64,000 nucleotides of DNA from Bugula neritina (Eukaryota > Bryozoa > Gymnolaemata > Cheilostomatida > Bugulidae). The stretch spans positions 3,095,001-3,159,000 of the forward strand of contig OZ037765.1 of the NCBI GenBank assembly GCA_964035545.1. Direction: 5' to 3'. The position numbers were made by a program, and so were the translations under genes. Below are positions 31,384 to 44,900 of this stretch, one piece after another (positions within the stretch are counted from its first letter, which is position 1; each line of letters starts with the position of its first letter). Below the pieces are notes generated by a model. It did no database searches, had not been told where the DNA came from, and was given only the letters and a program-made list of their open reading frames with translations.

Positions 31384-31952
31384 GCATTCCGATACAAAAG
31401 TTAAACCTATAATCACTAAAATTTGGTTTGACCAGTCTCTATGATTTCGTAATTATCAAGTCCCTGACAGAATGGAAGCTTCAACTTGATGTCAAGGGTA
31501 TAATTATTTAGTAAAATTAAACGTAATAACTTACTTGTTGCAAACAAATTTTGTTATTAACACAATTAAGACAATATTCAATCTGATTGACAGAGTTTAG
31601 TGCCTTCAATTGTTGAATTAAAGAAAACTGTCATCAACCAACAGCGATTTAGGTATGGATGCATACGTACAGTGAATTCTGCATAATATTATTATATATA
31701 GCTGCAGACCAACGATATTAGAATCTCGTTTTCGATCGAACAACAACAATCTAATAGTACGGCTATAAATATATCGTGGTGATAACTAAAAATACCGGAT
31801 AGTACGGCATATAAGAACGGGATGTTTTAAACAAGGTTTTTATTTTATTTAGAGTTATTTCTCCTAAAATATGTCTTATAGCCAAAGCGCTAGAAACTTA
31901 AAGTTGTGCGGGGCGAAGTCACAAGACAACTAACAATTCCTCTACAATAGGT

Positions 31953-32134
31953 TGCTCAAGATTGTGCTACAAGCAGCTTTAAGTTGGAGGTGACGAAAAG
32001 CAGTAGTTTAGGTCTTGAGTTTGGAGTTGAAAGTATACAATGGAGCGTAGAGCCCAACTCCCAACTTTAAGAGTTTAAACTGCTCTGCACTTAGTCACCC
32101 CCAACTTGAACTGTTTATAGAACAATTTTCAGTG
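31953..32134. mobile_element. Foldback/MITE-like element, copy 2
   Basis: The left arm CTACAAGCAGCTTTAAGTTG is inverted at the right as CAACTTGAACTGTTTATAG. The right end, read inverted, is CACTGAAAATTG, matching copy 1 (CACTAAGAATTG). The interior is arranged as further inverted repeats. Ends starting with CACT recall CACTA-type transposons, which is a guess. Confidence 0.6.
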
Positions 32135-32299
32135 ATTTTATCGTGCGGATATGTTTTCCTGAGTATCGAGAATTAAAATTTACAAACCGTTCACTGGAGT
32201 GAGGATAAGCTTCCACATCAACAGTGCTGAGTCAGTGTTGCATAAGCATACTGATTTACTTTGACTTTTAGTAAAGCTCAAGGCAAATATAAACCTTTA

Positions 32300-33120
32300 A
32301 ATTGTTCAAGTATAAAGACAGCCTCAAAAGTGAAAGTCGTACTCGTATAATATTAATAATAATTAAATTTAATAATAATATTAAAATTGAAGTTATACTT
32401 AATCTTATTTTAATTTTATATCATTGCCTAGTGATACTGAGAGTGATAGTCTTAACTCTTGTACTTATACAGTTAATGTTATACTTATAGTTGAACTTAA
32501 AGTTGGTGTTATGCAGATTGAGATAGTGATAATCATAATTCATTGAATTTGATTCAATGGTTGATTAATTTATTACATATCACAGACGTGAAAACACGTT
32601 CTGAACTTTAGTGTACATACTCATACTCTGATACTGGCTATAATACTTATAATAATAAAGTATAATAGCTATAAGTTATTAAAATTAAGTTCAACTACTA
32701 CTAGTTGAGTAGTCATGAGCAAAATTGAAAAAGTTGAAACTCTTTTGGATTATTTAAATTTTAAAATAAAACTAAAAGATCATTTATAATTTAAAGTATT
32801 TGCAAGGTGAAGGTGTCGTAAAACTAAAAAAGATATCTAACTTATTAATATTTAAAATTAATTCACTATTTATGTTAATATCAATATGAGTATGATTAGC
32901 TTATTATGAGTATGACTATAAATTAATATTTGTATTAATATTAATAATAATAATAATATACTATTACTCATTAGTATTATTATTACTTATTATTTATAGT
33001 TATTACTATTAGTATTAGTAGTACTGATAATGGTATTACTATCAATAATTCACTTTTAGTTTTTCTTTTAGTATTAGCCTGTTACTTGTTACTTGTTAGT
33101 TCCTGATTTAGTAAGTATAA
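32300..33120. repeat. AT-rich degenerate low-complexity tract
   Basis: Repeated TTAATA/ATTATT and TAGTATTA-type words, without genes. Confidence 0.7.
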
Positions 33121-33373
33121 CATTAAGTTTAACTATAAGACATGTAACTGCAATTTGCAACTGTAATTTATGAGTATTAGTATATCATCTCACATGCTTG
33201 GACTTATAGTGCCGTTTTCATGAGCAAGTTCTTGACAAAAAATTTGAACTGGCATGTTGATGTTGCTTATACTTGTGTTTAGAATGGTCAAAACTATTCC
33301 AATAAAAGAGTTTATTTAACATTTTATTTTTTTTCAATTGCTTTTTATAATTGTTTTCTTGTTTCTTAGAAAT

Positions 33374-35194
33374 ATGGCAAGTTTTCACACAGTTATCCCT
33401 GATCCTGATGATCTTTGTGAGTGTCCATATGATAAAGCTCATCTCATTAGGGCCAAAAAGATGCCCTACCACTTGATCAAATGTCGAAAGGTAACTTCGA
33501 TACAGTTGCTATGACTATGTCTAATGCCAACAGCTGAATTAACCAATTGCCCTGCTTTGATGGTTTGGTAGGTAGAATTTGTTTTTCGTTTCGCAGAACC
33601 ATCCAACTAGAGCGATGAGAATCTGCGATTTTAATGCCAGGCATGAGGTGCTGGAGGCGGAGTACAGATTTCATTTGGCTGAATGTCCAGATAGGCATAG
33701 GGTTGAGCGAGCAAAACCCAGCAATGATGATGGTGAAGAGTGGATAAAGGGAAACACTGATGTGCCCACCTACTACCCTGATGTCCACATCATTGGGGGT
33801 GATGACTGGGACGAGGAGCTGTTGACACCCAGAATCGGGGTGCATGGCCGGGAGTTGGCAGGAATCGGCTACTACAAATCTCTCAATGGGTAGGTTTATA
33901 TCTCCTGGTTTCCCTAATGGCCTGTCATCTTACTCTTTTCTGCCAGTAACTTATATATGTGATTTCTGCAGTTTTTCCCACAATTTTCTGACTGCTGAAT
34001 TAAATTACAGAATGAAGAAGTCGCAAAAGAAAGCATTCCGTGAGAATCTGGAAAGGGGGGACACTGAGGCCAACGTGGAGCTGATGACCAGTTTTAGGGT
34101 CGGAGCAGCACCCAATGATAATGATCTGACAACTGGTCCATCACCAACTGCTACAGTTCCAGTTCATTCTCCATCTTCAGTAAGTTTCTCTTTTCTTTCC
34201 TCTGTTCCTCTCTCTTCAGTAAATTTCTTGCTTTGTCCCCTACCCTCTATTCCCCTCTCTCTCCCCTCCTGCCCTCCCCTTTCCACCCCCTATTACATAC
34301 ACATTTCATATTGACTATTCTCAAGAGGGCCGCTACCCATATCTCAGACCGTAGACTAGAGCGCTGCTGTGTTTAAAGAAAATAAACATATCGCTATATC
34401 TCTATTTTTAAAACATCTTTGTGTAAAGTTTGCAATATTGCATAACTGCATGATGGCTATTTGTAAGCTGAGGTTAGAAATTTAGTTTGTATCTGTTTCA
34501 TTTTTATGTTACTGCACAGATTCAATGCATGTAGCTATTTTTTCAATTTAAACTTTCTTGTTAACTAATGATGTATTGTAAATTTTTTTGTGGCAGGTAT
34601 CAGGTCTAGGTAGGGGACGGGGCAAGCCCATACTCAACCAGAAGGAGTTCACCGTTCCAGGTGTTTCCACTACAGCTACCACACCAAGCAAAGGGTATCC
34701 GGATGAGTTTGCTGGGCTTAGAATCTCTGCCAGTCCTAGCCATGCGCATCAGAAAGAAGTAGTTACACAGGAGACTGTACCTAACTCCACTGGGCCTGTG
34801 GATGAAACTGATGTACTGAAAAATATAAGAAAAGTGAAGAAGAAGCTTGTTCAGGTTTGTACAAATTTTCCTATATTATGTACTAGTAATATTTTAGTCT
34901 GCCATTAAGAATGTTTTTGTAATGTAATGTTGTACATAGTGTTGGACTATAAATTAGCACTGTATGTTTTCAAGTGTTCAAATTGTTTCTGCTGAAATTG
35001 TAGTAATTTGTTACTTTATGTTTTCCAATCTTCTGGAGGTACTGTATATTCTGTAGATTGAGAGTCTGGTAGCCAGACAAGCTGATGGCGAAGTGTTAAA
35101 CGAAGAAGAGATACTGAAAGTTGGCAAGAAAAGCCTTTTCCTGTCAAAGTTGGCTGCGTTGGAGCGAAAAGCAGCGGCAGTTAGCTCTCCGTAA
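33374..35194 (+). CDS. GTSF1-like protein with two CHHC zinc fingers and a C-terminal extension
   Basis: Exons: 33374-33490, 33597-33889, 34011-34179, 34597-34854, 35057-35194; 324 residues. Two CHHC fingers with spacing C-x5-H-x9-H-x3-C lie at about 17-37 (CPYDKAH...IKC) and 49-69 (CDFNARH...AEC). After the fingers comes an acidic stretch with tryptophans (GEEWIKG, GGDDWDEE), the type of segment by which GTSF1 proteins bind PIWI. GTSF1/Asterix proteins bind tRNA through the fingers and act with PIWI in piRNA silencing. Typical family members are about half this length. The extra half holds a low-complexity linker, GRGRGKP, and a helical charged C-terminus (KVKKKLVQIESLV, GEVLNEEEI). The start ATG directly follows an acceptor (TTTCTTAG), so a 5' UTR intron is likely. 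It could instead be a U11-48K-type CHHC protein, but the two fingers plus W-rich acid tract favour GTSF1. Confidence 0.9.
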
Positions 35195-35930
35195 TTTATG
35201 AACTCATGCTTATAGGCACAGGACTGTTCAAATTGATACTCTTCTCCGGCATGATATCATTTTGAATGGTCCGTGTGTCAATTAAGAAATGACTACCTGA
35301 ATGACTGATTATTTGCAGCTTATTGATGCACAGATTGGTGCTACACATAACTTGCTATTGGCAACCAATGCTCTTTTCTTATTATTTCTTTCCGTATTTG
35401 TGGTGGAAAGGTTTTCGAGAGCTTTCGATAGAGAAATAGAAAACTCTTATTGCAATAAGTGAAATGTGTGCTTTTTGAGCATAGTGTCAAAAAACATCTG
35501 ATTTCCAAAAATATGTTTGAAAATTTTGTGTAGTTTCTATACAATTATCTTTTATATTGATTATCTATCTGATAATCTTTTTCGTAAATAGCTCTTGCCT
35601 TATTATATTCAAGTTATATTTTGATTGAAACCTATCTTCGTAAAGGTTTTATGCTGAGGAATCTTGATAGAATTCATTTATTTGGTTTTGGGCATTCAAG
35701 TTACTAACTCATAGCAATAATGATTCAAACTCAGATATATTATAGTATCAATAAAATTTCGATCTGGACTAATCTTTAAAACAATTGTATAATTTTATAT
35801 ACACAATTTTATACAGGGAGCTGGACATGTAAAAATATATTTGAGAAAGTAATATAATTCATGATACAAACACATGTATGCAAAGCATATTGTTGAGGTA
35901 TTAGCTAAGCATATGACCATACTGTTTAGG
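35195..35930. other. Convergent 3' region between the GTSF1-like and NWD genes
   Basis: Non-coding. AATAAA on the plus strand at 35750-35755 could end the GTSF1-like transcript. AATAAA on the minus strand (TTTATT at 35687-35692) could end the NWD transcript. If both are used, the 3' UTRs overlap by at least 60 nt. Confidence 0.5.
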
Positions 35931-38900
35931 TTACATAACTAAGCATGTTCTAGATTTCTCATAGGAACTTGTCAATCTATGTACCCCACTGTTATTTCTT
36001 GCAGTTTTGACAGCAGACACTGTCCGGTATACTGGTCGAATCTTCGTGAGGATCTCTCTGTCAGAAGAGCTGCCAAACTTATGGTTGTTTGCCGTCAAAG
36101 GACGAATTGTTACTGCACTCGAGTTGGTGCGATCCCAGGTTGCAGTGTGAGGCCTCCTTGTTTTTACAACCTCCTTCGTCTCTGGCGGTTCATCTTCTAC
36201 CACCTGCCTGCTTGCTATTGCCAAGATCAGCCGGTTTATCTCGTCTTTTTCTGGGTCAATGATCACGTAGCCGAGCACTGTCCCATCTACGCAGCCTATC
36301 ATAATAGTTTTGTCATCATTGCTCGCTTTTATGTGACAAATGTCAACATGTACATCACATTCTCCCAGTATTTTGTTGTCCTCTATTCTTTCTACTATCA
36401 AGTGAGATCCTCGATAGTATGCCGCTACTTCTCCATTTTTCAAGAGTGCCAACTTGCTCATTCTGTTGCCTATAGTTCCAACTCGCTTCCCAGAATTCAT
36501 AGCAAATATCATTCCTAGGTTTGCATTTACACACAATGACCCGTCATTAGTTAGATAGAGAGCATTTAGGTCTGTTGTGGATGGCATGAAGTTATCACTG
36601 TAGCGCAAAATAGTTCCCATTGCCAAATCAACACTCACAAAACCGTAGCCAGAGCTTTGTTTGTTCCTGCTAATTTTTACCTGGTAAATAGCAATGATCT
36701 CAGTGCTATTCATTGGTATTGGCACAAGAGCAATGATATGCCGGTCATCTAAAAATGGGGACAGCTCATTTTTGCCAATTATGCTGTGCATATAACGGCC
36801 CTTGAGATAAAAAGCACAAACTGCAGGGTTGTTGTAGCAAGCTTCTTTCTCTAAATATTGGTCGGCAGTTAGAAGGGCCATGTAGGTATCATCATAGGTG
36901 ACAAACGGTTTACTTATCGCGTGGTTGATGATGAAATCATAAGTAAACTCTTCGCATGTTCCAGAACTAAAGTTAAAAATTGTTATTGTGAATGGAGCTT
37001 GGTACATTGTGGAGGCTTGAGCAATGTGAATTATGGTCTTTGATTTTCGGACTGCTACTGAATGTCCTAGCACTTGACCAAACTCTTTCACAATCTTACG
37101 ATCGTTCACAGACCATATCTTGTTACAGAATTCTGTTTTGGAAGGGTTTACAGCAACAAAAACAAAACTTCCATCACAAGTTGGTGTTATATCCACAACT
37201 TCACTTTCATGGGTCAGCAAGTTTACCAGCAGACCAGTTCGCATATCAATGACACCAATCTCATCGCTTTCGCAGCCGGTGGCAAAGCAAAAGAAGTTGT
37301 CTTCGGTCAATATCAGTCGATCAATTGGTGATGTTAGTCGGTCTAGTGTTGTAACGTCCATTACATAGTCTTTGAGGTTCCACACCTGAACACATTGAGC
37401 ATCTTGTTGCACTGTGAGGATCTGAGACTGAAATCGAGATTGGATGACTTTTGTGATGATGCCGACTGGGGCTAATATTGTTGTTTCCATTGGTTTGCCA
37501 GTTTTTAGATTCCAGAACTGGATGTTTCTAAACAAACTTGTCATGAGTGCATCATTATCGTGACTGATAATGGCATCAGTGTAGATAATTGAAGTTGGTT
37601 TTGAATGTTTTGGCAACCTGAACTCTCTCATCACCGAAACTGGCCGTTTTACATGCAGTGTCAATTTGTCAGTGAATGTGTTGTAGCTAAGAACATTGTG
37701 TTCAGCCCGAATGAGTAAGCTATTGTCATCATCGGCCAGTGAAATTTGAAGCACTCGATCACCTTTTAAAAAAGGCTGCAAAGAAATTTTTGAAACCATT
37801 TGAGTATGACCTTGGGTGCTCATATGAATGACAGTAACGATATGTGAGAATTCATCAGTTAAAAGTACTTTGCTTGAAGACTTGTTGATGGCATGGCAAG
37901 TTGGTCTGTATTCTAGGGGTGTCAGGCATACTTGCTCATATGTTTGCAAGCTATATGTGAGAACATTAGAGCCTACATTGCACAACACATAATCTTGGTT
38001 TGGCGAAATACTCACTATGGAGCCTTTACCCCCTAAGTTAACAAGTTTAACAATGTCCTGGTCTTCGAAACAGCCTATGCATAAGTGAGTTGCTTCTGTT
38101 GTGATAAGAGTAGCAATGAATTTAGAAGACACTGATACTGGGCCTAAATGGTATTTTCGTTGCTCATTCATTCCAATCAGGTTTATTGGGATGAGTTGAA
38201 ATATGTAGTTCCCTGTCATGGCATTGTGAACTTTGACTGCTTTTTCAATTTCATTATCCACTATTACCAAATAGCAATCATCAGGAGACAGGTAAGCTTT
38301 GCCGTAAGATGTCGCAATATCTGCCTGAATTTCTCCTGAAAGCAAATCAAATTTTCGAAGAACTTGAGAGTTGTCTGATTTTGTGAATACATATCTACCA
38401 TCTTGGGTGACCAGTAAGCTGTCTATCTGATCAGTGTATTCAAATGTGTATTGCAAGGGGCTTCCTGGAACTTGATGGTAATTGAACAGTGGAACAATTG
38501 CGCAGTGGGATAAACCGGCTGTGCCACACTGATCAATGAGACTTCTCAGATTGGGATATGTGTGGTAGTATGGGAGAAGGCGGCCGCTCAATTCAACTGG
38601 CAAACTATCGATATTTTTCTCTATTAGACCTTGCGCTGACCTTAGTGCACTCTCAAGCAAAGTAGCTTCAGTGCCAGGGTTTAGGCTTAGGTCAGCAAGA
38701 ATTTTCTGCAGCGATAAGGCTTTGATTTTATTGTAAAGCCAGTCATAATTGAACATCACTTTAGCGTTCAGCTCATCAAGTCTGTTGGCCAAGTACAAAT
38801 GGCGAGGTACCTGGTCATATTTTCTTTGATTGTAATCTGTTTTACCACCAGCACTTGTGTATGTCAATGGTTGGGACAAAACATATCTTTCAACAAACTT

Positions 38901-41900
38901 TTCTTCACCATTCAAGTTTTTGTACTTCATTGGTTTCTGGGACCAGTTTCCAAGATAGTAATCAGCAATGGTACAGTGAATTTTCTTTTTGAAACTATCA
39001 TTTGCAAGATACCGGTTCTCGGTGTACTCTCGTATAATGGCATGGTTCCAGTAGTAAACGTCATAGTCGTCTGCTACTTTCAGGTTCAACATAAAGTCCA
39101 GCTCATCTCTTAGCTGCGCCCAAACCTTAGGAGGACATCTTCTTACTACTGGCTCACTCTTGCAATGAACATGTTCCATGACATTTTCATCCAAAGACAA
39201 AAGATCTTCCATTTCCATGTCTGAAAGGCCTGTTTTTGAAGCAGTGAGATAAGAAACAGAATGCTTCACTAGAACTTGGCCATATTTGATTTCAAATTCT
39301 TCAAATAGCGCATCAAGAAATGTACTGCAGCTCGTGCCAAGTACTTTTGAATCGATGAGATCAAATGATCTCCATTTTCTTATTCTGTTAAACAGAAACT
39401 TGATGTACAGAGGCAATGAGCATTTGTTAAAGGCAGCTTTGATTTGTTCAGCTTGTTCATTAGTAATGCACATGCTCTCTTGTTGCAGCCATCGCAATGT
39501 AAGCATCATTGCAACATCTTGGCCAAGCGGTTTAACTTCAGTAAAGTTATCATGGTGCTTAGTTATTAGCTCTGTTTTTAGTCTAGTAAACATTCCGTGG
39601 GCGTGAGGTTGGCATGAGACAATGATTCTGACATTTTTTGGAAGACTAGATGGAAGCCATTGGAGAAGGTGAGAATTAAAATCAGGAAGTAGACTGTTGA
39701 GAGAGTCTAGGAGAAGGACCAATTGTATTGAGCTTGGTATTTCATGCAGCAGAGCAGAAAAAAATTTGAGCACCTCCGGAAAGTCCATGGGGACAGAAAT
39801 ATCTCGGTTAAGGCATGCCAGAATTTGCTGACAAATGCTCTGCAGCAGATCTCTCAGATTTGCACTTTCATGGGTGAGTCCTATGAATCGGATGACTGCT
39901 ATAGTGGACTGTGGCAGCAAATTCTTCATCTAAAAATAAACACCCTTCCATAATTCAATAACAATAGCATTTCGGATATTTCAGGCTCATAAGCCATGTA
40001 CATGAATTGAATATTTTTAAATAACGATTCAACGTTCAATATTTGCTGGTAGTAGTTAAATGACTTCTGGTGAATGTTATTTTAATATGAAATAAAAGAC
40101 AAATTAAATCACCTCTAAGAACAAGCTTGACAAGATGCAAGTTTTTCCACTGCCACTTTCTCCATAAATTGTGTAAAACTCTGTATTTCTTTCATCTTTA
40201 AGATAGTTCAACAAATTTTCTTGTTCATTGTCACGACCTAACAAGTAAGTTTAGTGTGTAGGTTTGATTACAAGTATTCGATAATTTCTAAAAACATGTC
40301 TTTTCATACATCTGCAACTGTCTACAAGTTTTTCTATTGCCTCAAATATTCTTCGAGCTAACGCTCCAAATTTGTTCAAGTCAATTGCTTCTAGCTAAGT
40401 GTCCCATTCAACCTGGTTACATTGCAGAGGCATATAAATTTAATGCAGCATTTATAAAAATATATATTAAATAAATACACTCCATGATCGATACACATAT
40501 TAAATATTTGTGGAGCAAGTAGCACTGAAACAAGGCAAGACAAACCTCAACTGTTCGTGAAAGTTAAGTTTCACTGTCATACTAAATTCTTCATTAACAT
40601 TATTACTCAGCTTGAAGGTGTAACACTGTATTATTTTCATTTGCAACAACTTCCACTATTGACCAAATAAATAGTGTTTGATACCTCTGTCTGACTATCA
40701 GTTTTAAAAATAAATACATAGAAAATTCTAGAGAAAGTTATCCTAGGTGATCATACCTTCACACGCCCTCCCTCTGTCTATCGCTTTCCTCCAATGAGCA
40801 ATCACCTCCTCGTGCAGCCTTGACCTGTAGACTTTTCTAGCCTCAGCTGCAGCAGCTGCCTCGCTGATTTGATCTCTCAGTTTGGTGGTGAGGTCATTGC
40901 ACAGCTCATCTATGTACTCCTTGTGAAACTGGCTGTCTATGCCGCTGTCGTATCGCCACAGGATTGAGTATCTGCTGATGCACACGTCAGAAAGGTTGGC
41001 TTGAATGACATCAGTCTGCAAAAGTTCAAATTTGGGCATAAAGTTTTGTATTTTGCGAAATGTTGCAGACATTTGATTATTTCATAATTATTATAATTAC
41101 CATAATTATGTTATTATTCACTGTTGTTTGTTGCATGACTTACTTGACTATGCTTGAAAAGTAAATAGTGGGTAATAGGAATGTGGTAAAGCCAGTATCT
41201 GTTTTATACTAAAAGCCTTTGTTAGACATGAAAGTAAAAACTACTTAGTGTCATAGATTTTCATAATATATTCTATTTTATTTCCATGCATTAGATTTTA
41301 GAACCTATAGCATAGTGTTGCTGTGATGAAAGATATTAGTAGAACAATAATATATTGCTACTTATGCTTGTTGGTCAACCACTGAGGTTACAAATTATGA
41401 AGATTTAAGCACCATAATTTACAGGGTTAGCGTATATAATGACTAGCCTATCATAAAATTTGCATATATAGAGCTAAAGCTGGACTTTTAACAAACGGTG
41501 ATAGCTTTAGTTCATTTTTGTAGCATGAGATGTTCTATGTTTATTTGTGAAACAAAGTAATCACTCCCCTAACTCAGAAATGAAGTAATAAGCTAGAACC
41601 CCAAGCTAAGCAAAATTTTCTACACCGAATCCTTAGGATAGAAAGTTTGTCCTAATATTATCTGAGCCATCTATTTCAACTTCAGCAGCTTCTTTCCAAA
41701 ATAATGTAATAGGTAGATAGTTAGTGCTATGCATTATTAAAGCTAATAATCTAAGCCCAAATAAATTCATTAAATTAAAATTTTAAAATAAATGAACATA
41801 TTACGAAACTCTGATTTGTGACCTAGTAAAATACCATATTATTTAATGCACAAATAAATTAAATTTCGCCATTTTGTTTATGTAGAGTATGCATAAGCCA

Positions 41901-44900
41901 CAAAGCCAAACCCTGCTTGTGAACTAAGCAATTTCGAGAGAAATGGAACTGTGAGATATGAAGGGAGCACTAGCTGTCTTCAGATAGAAATAGCATTGCT
42001 AGGAAACACCAACTGCTGCATATGCTAACTTAGATGCTGACCTTGAGAGATTGCAGTAACTGCATGCTGCCAGTGCACAGCTGTGCTCTCTCCTCAACCT
42101 CATTCCATTCTGTCTCAGTGAACACTTGGGCCTGCTTCTCTCCAGCATAGTTGGCCAAGTCAGTGATTTTCCTCTCAACTACAAATCCTCCTTTCTCAGA
42201 GCCGTGCATCAAACCATGCTTTACTTCATTCTCCAACTCTATAATGACGTAACATAATGGAGCCAAATATTTAGTCAGTTATAGTGCAGAATCTATAAAT
42301 AGCTTCACAGCCTATCTCCTTATATTACAAAGGTATAAGTTGTATTGGCTGATGCTAACATATAACTTGCACCTTATTGGCTGATGTAAAAGTTAAATTC
42401 TATTTTGGTTAGCTTCAAGAATACAATACAACAAAATAGCTAATGATTGATAGATCGAGTCTCTTATGGAGAAGTGAGCAGAAGATGCGACAACCACATG
42501 AATATACAGCTATAGAGCAAAACATACACGCATATACATGCATAAATAAAGTGTTGATGGCTCTAACTTCATGCACTGAAATTGATACTGGAAATACTTG
42601 GCATCTGACAAATGTTTCCTCAGTGGGGAGACAACTTATTTTATTGTAATAATACTCCCTTAAGAGCAATTACTATGTTCTTGCTTTTTGACAATACAGG
42701 CCACCAAATCATAACATACCTGAAGCGAAGTAAGTTCGAATAGCCTCAGGGGGAAGGCTCCCCTCCCTGCAGCAGAGCTCCACCCCATACATGAGCACGT
42801 TCCACAGGCTATCTCTATCTTCACTCCAATCATCTCCATCACTCTCCTGAGAGTAGCAGTTGTTTCAAATGTTATTATCTGATTAAAGCAGGGCTTATGT
42901 TTACTGCTATAGACAAACTTGTTCAAGCAGAAAAGCAGTATTCAATATTTACAAATATAGGTGGGACTGAGTTCATCTGTTATAAATAACTATTGCGACT
43001 TTGTAATTCATGAGATCAAATTTCATAATAGTTGCATAATGTAAGACAAAATGTTTATTATGTTGGTAGAGGTAGTAACATAATATTATTACAGTGTGTG
43101 TGTTGTGTTTTTTTCCCTATATAGAAATATTTATTGTCGCAGACTGAAAGAAAGTAGCAATGTGAAAAGTTATATCATAAGTTACAAGTGTGAGATGCAA
43201 CTGTGTGTAGGTAAGTGAGAATGCTGGGTTTTCTTACCAGTCTGAAAGGTTAGCTATTGTGTAGTGGCCACAATGAATGTTGAAAAAGCATAATATAACT
43301 GGCATAGCCGATATTATATGTGAAAAGCTGTCATGAATTAGGGAAAAGGTTTCCCAGCTTATGTAAAGTCCTAGCAGTGTGTGTGTAGCTGCAATATTAC
43401 ACTAACTAGTAAATGCAGTTCAATAAACTAGAAGTCGTGGTATCTCAACATATCATCATGCTAAACTTATGCATTATCACACCACACATAGTTTATAAGC
43501 AGGAAAGACAACTCTAGAGTTCAACAAATTAACTAATAAGTACTGTACTGTAGTGGAAGTATGAAAGGAATTGCATGAAACTTGCCACAACTGGTCTAAG
43601 CACGTGCACAGCAGGTATACTGTTCTCATCTTTGATGTACCACTTATCAAGCAGGTTGAATGCCCTGGCCCTTCTTCCATTAGAATTCAGTAGAGCTGTT
43701 TGTATCAGTTCAAATATTTCAGACAAGACGAGTTGTGGGACAGGCCGTTTCCCATATTTTTGACCAATTAGAACCTGTGTTATAAGTATATGTATATAAT
43801 TTATAGGTTAGCAAAATCACAAAAATATTGATACAGACTGTAAAGCTACCATTCTGCCAATCTTTAGTACATACTCTATATATGTTATACTTGATAGGGG
43901 TTGACTATTTGAAAGATATACTTTTGAAATTTAAAGCTAAACAAACAATTTAATGATTATTGATAAGACTGTAAATGTTAGTAACTAAAGGAGTTGAATT
44001 GTGTACATGAATTAAAATGTCAAAATATCCTTTAACTGAGCCATGAAAATGATTATCAACAGAAATTTTTAACAGTAGATTGAAAGTCATATCGCCTGCC
44101 CTTACAGCCTACCAATTGTAGAATACTTGGGCTAAACTTTATGAAATTTAATATTGCCAATATTGCAATCAACCACCATACAAATAATTGATATGCCTCA
44201 AAAGTTGAAGCAACAGAAACTCTCGACTTACCATGAAACAGGGCCCAGCTGAAAGTTTCTGAGCTCTGAGTAATTCCTTTAGCCTAAATTCCCTGGCTTC
44301 ATAAGAATCCGCTATACCACCAGCACCATCATCTGCACCAAACATAAGGTCCACATGCTAAAACAATATAGTATGATACAATCTAACACTGCCATATATT
44401 TTGTGGCAAGTCTCTATACTATATAGTGGGTAGTCTAATTTTGCTTTTCCAGACTTTGTGCTGCTTAATAAGCTTATAGTAGGAATTGGGATGGAAGTTT
44501 ATTAAAATTCAACAAAAATTCACCAAATTATTTCAAGCTCTATAACATGCAACTATCAACTAGCAGGTAACTACTAGCTTCTTGCTACTAGCAAATAGCA
44601 ACATTAGATACCGTAAACTGGAAACTGGTGTACACATGGGACACTCATCTTAGATGAATAAGTTGAAATAAGTAATTAAACATTTTTCACAATATTAATG
44701 CTATGTAATGGTTGGCAAAAGATAATAGGAAAAAAAGCATTATTATATATTACAATCAATTTGAACAAACTAATTTGAAGCATAATATAATATATAATAA
44801 TATATATATAATATGTACCTGCTGCTAACTGAGCCAATTACAGTATAGGACATATAATCTACGAAAACCAGAATTAAACTTGTGAACAAATCCCTATATT

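Larger units (their letters stand above)
28099..33373. other. Intergenic / 5' region of the SLC16 and CHHC genes
   Basis: Divergent promoters must lie here. A likely non-coding exon (31303-31383) and a foldback element (31953-32134) are listed separately, and TA-rich tracts occur near 30040-30080. I see no further coding exon. Confidence 0.5.

Noticed and set aside
33477-33845. 122-codon minus-strand frame over the CHHC gene
   Set aside because: Antisense to the exon with the second zinc finger; the plus strand has the clear CHHC motif and splice sites.
35979-36518. 179-codon frame antisense to the NWD exon
   Set aside because: Shadow of the 4-kb NWD coding exon; Cys/Tyr-rich without any recognisable domain.
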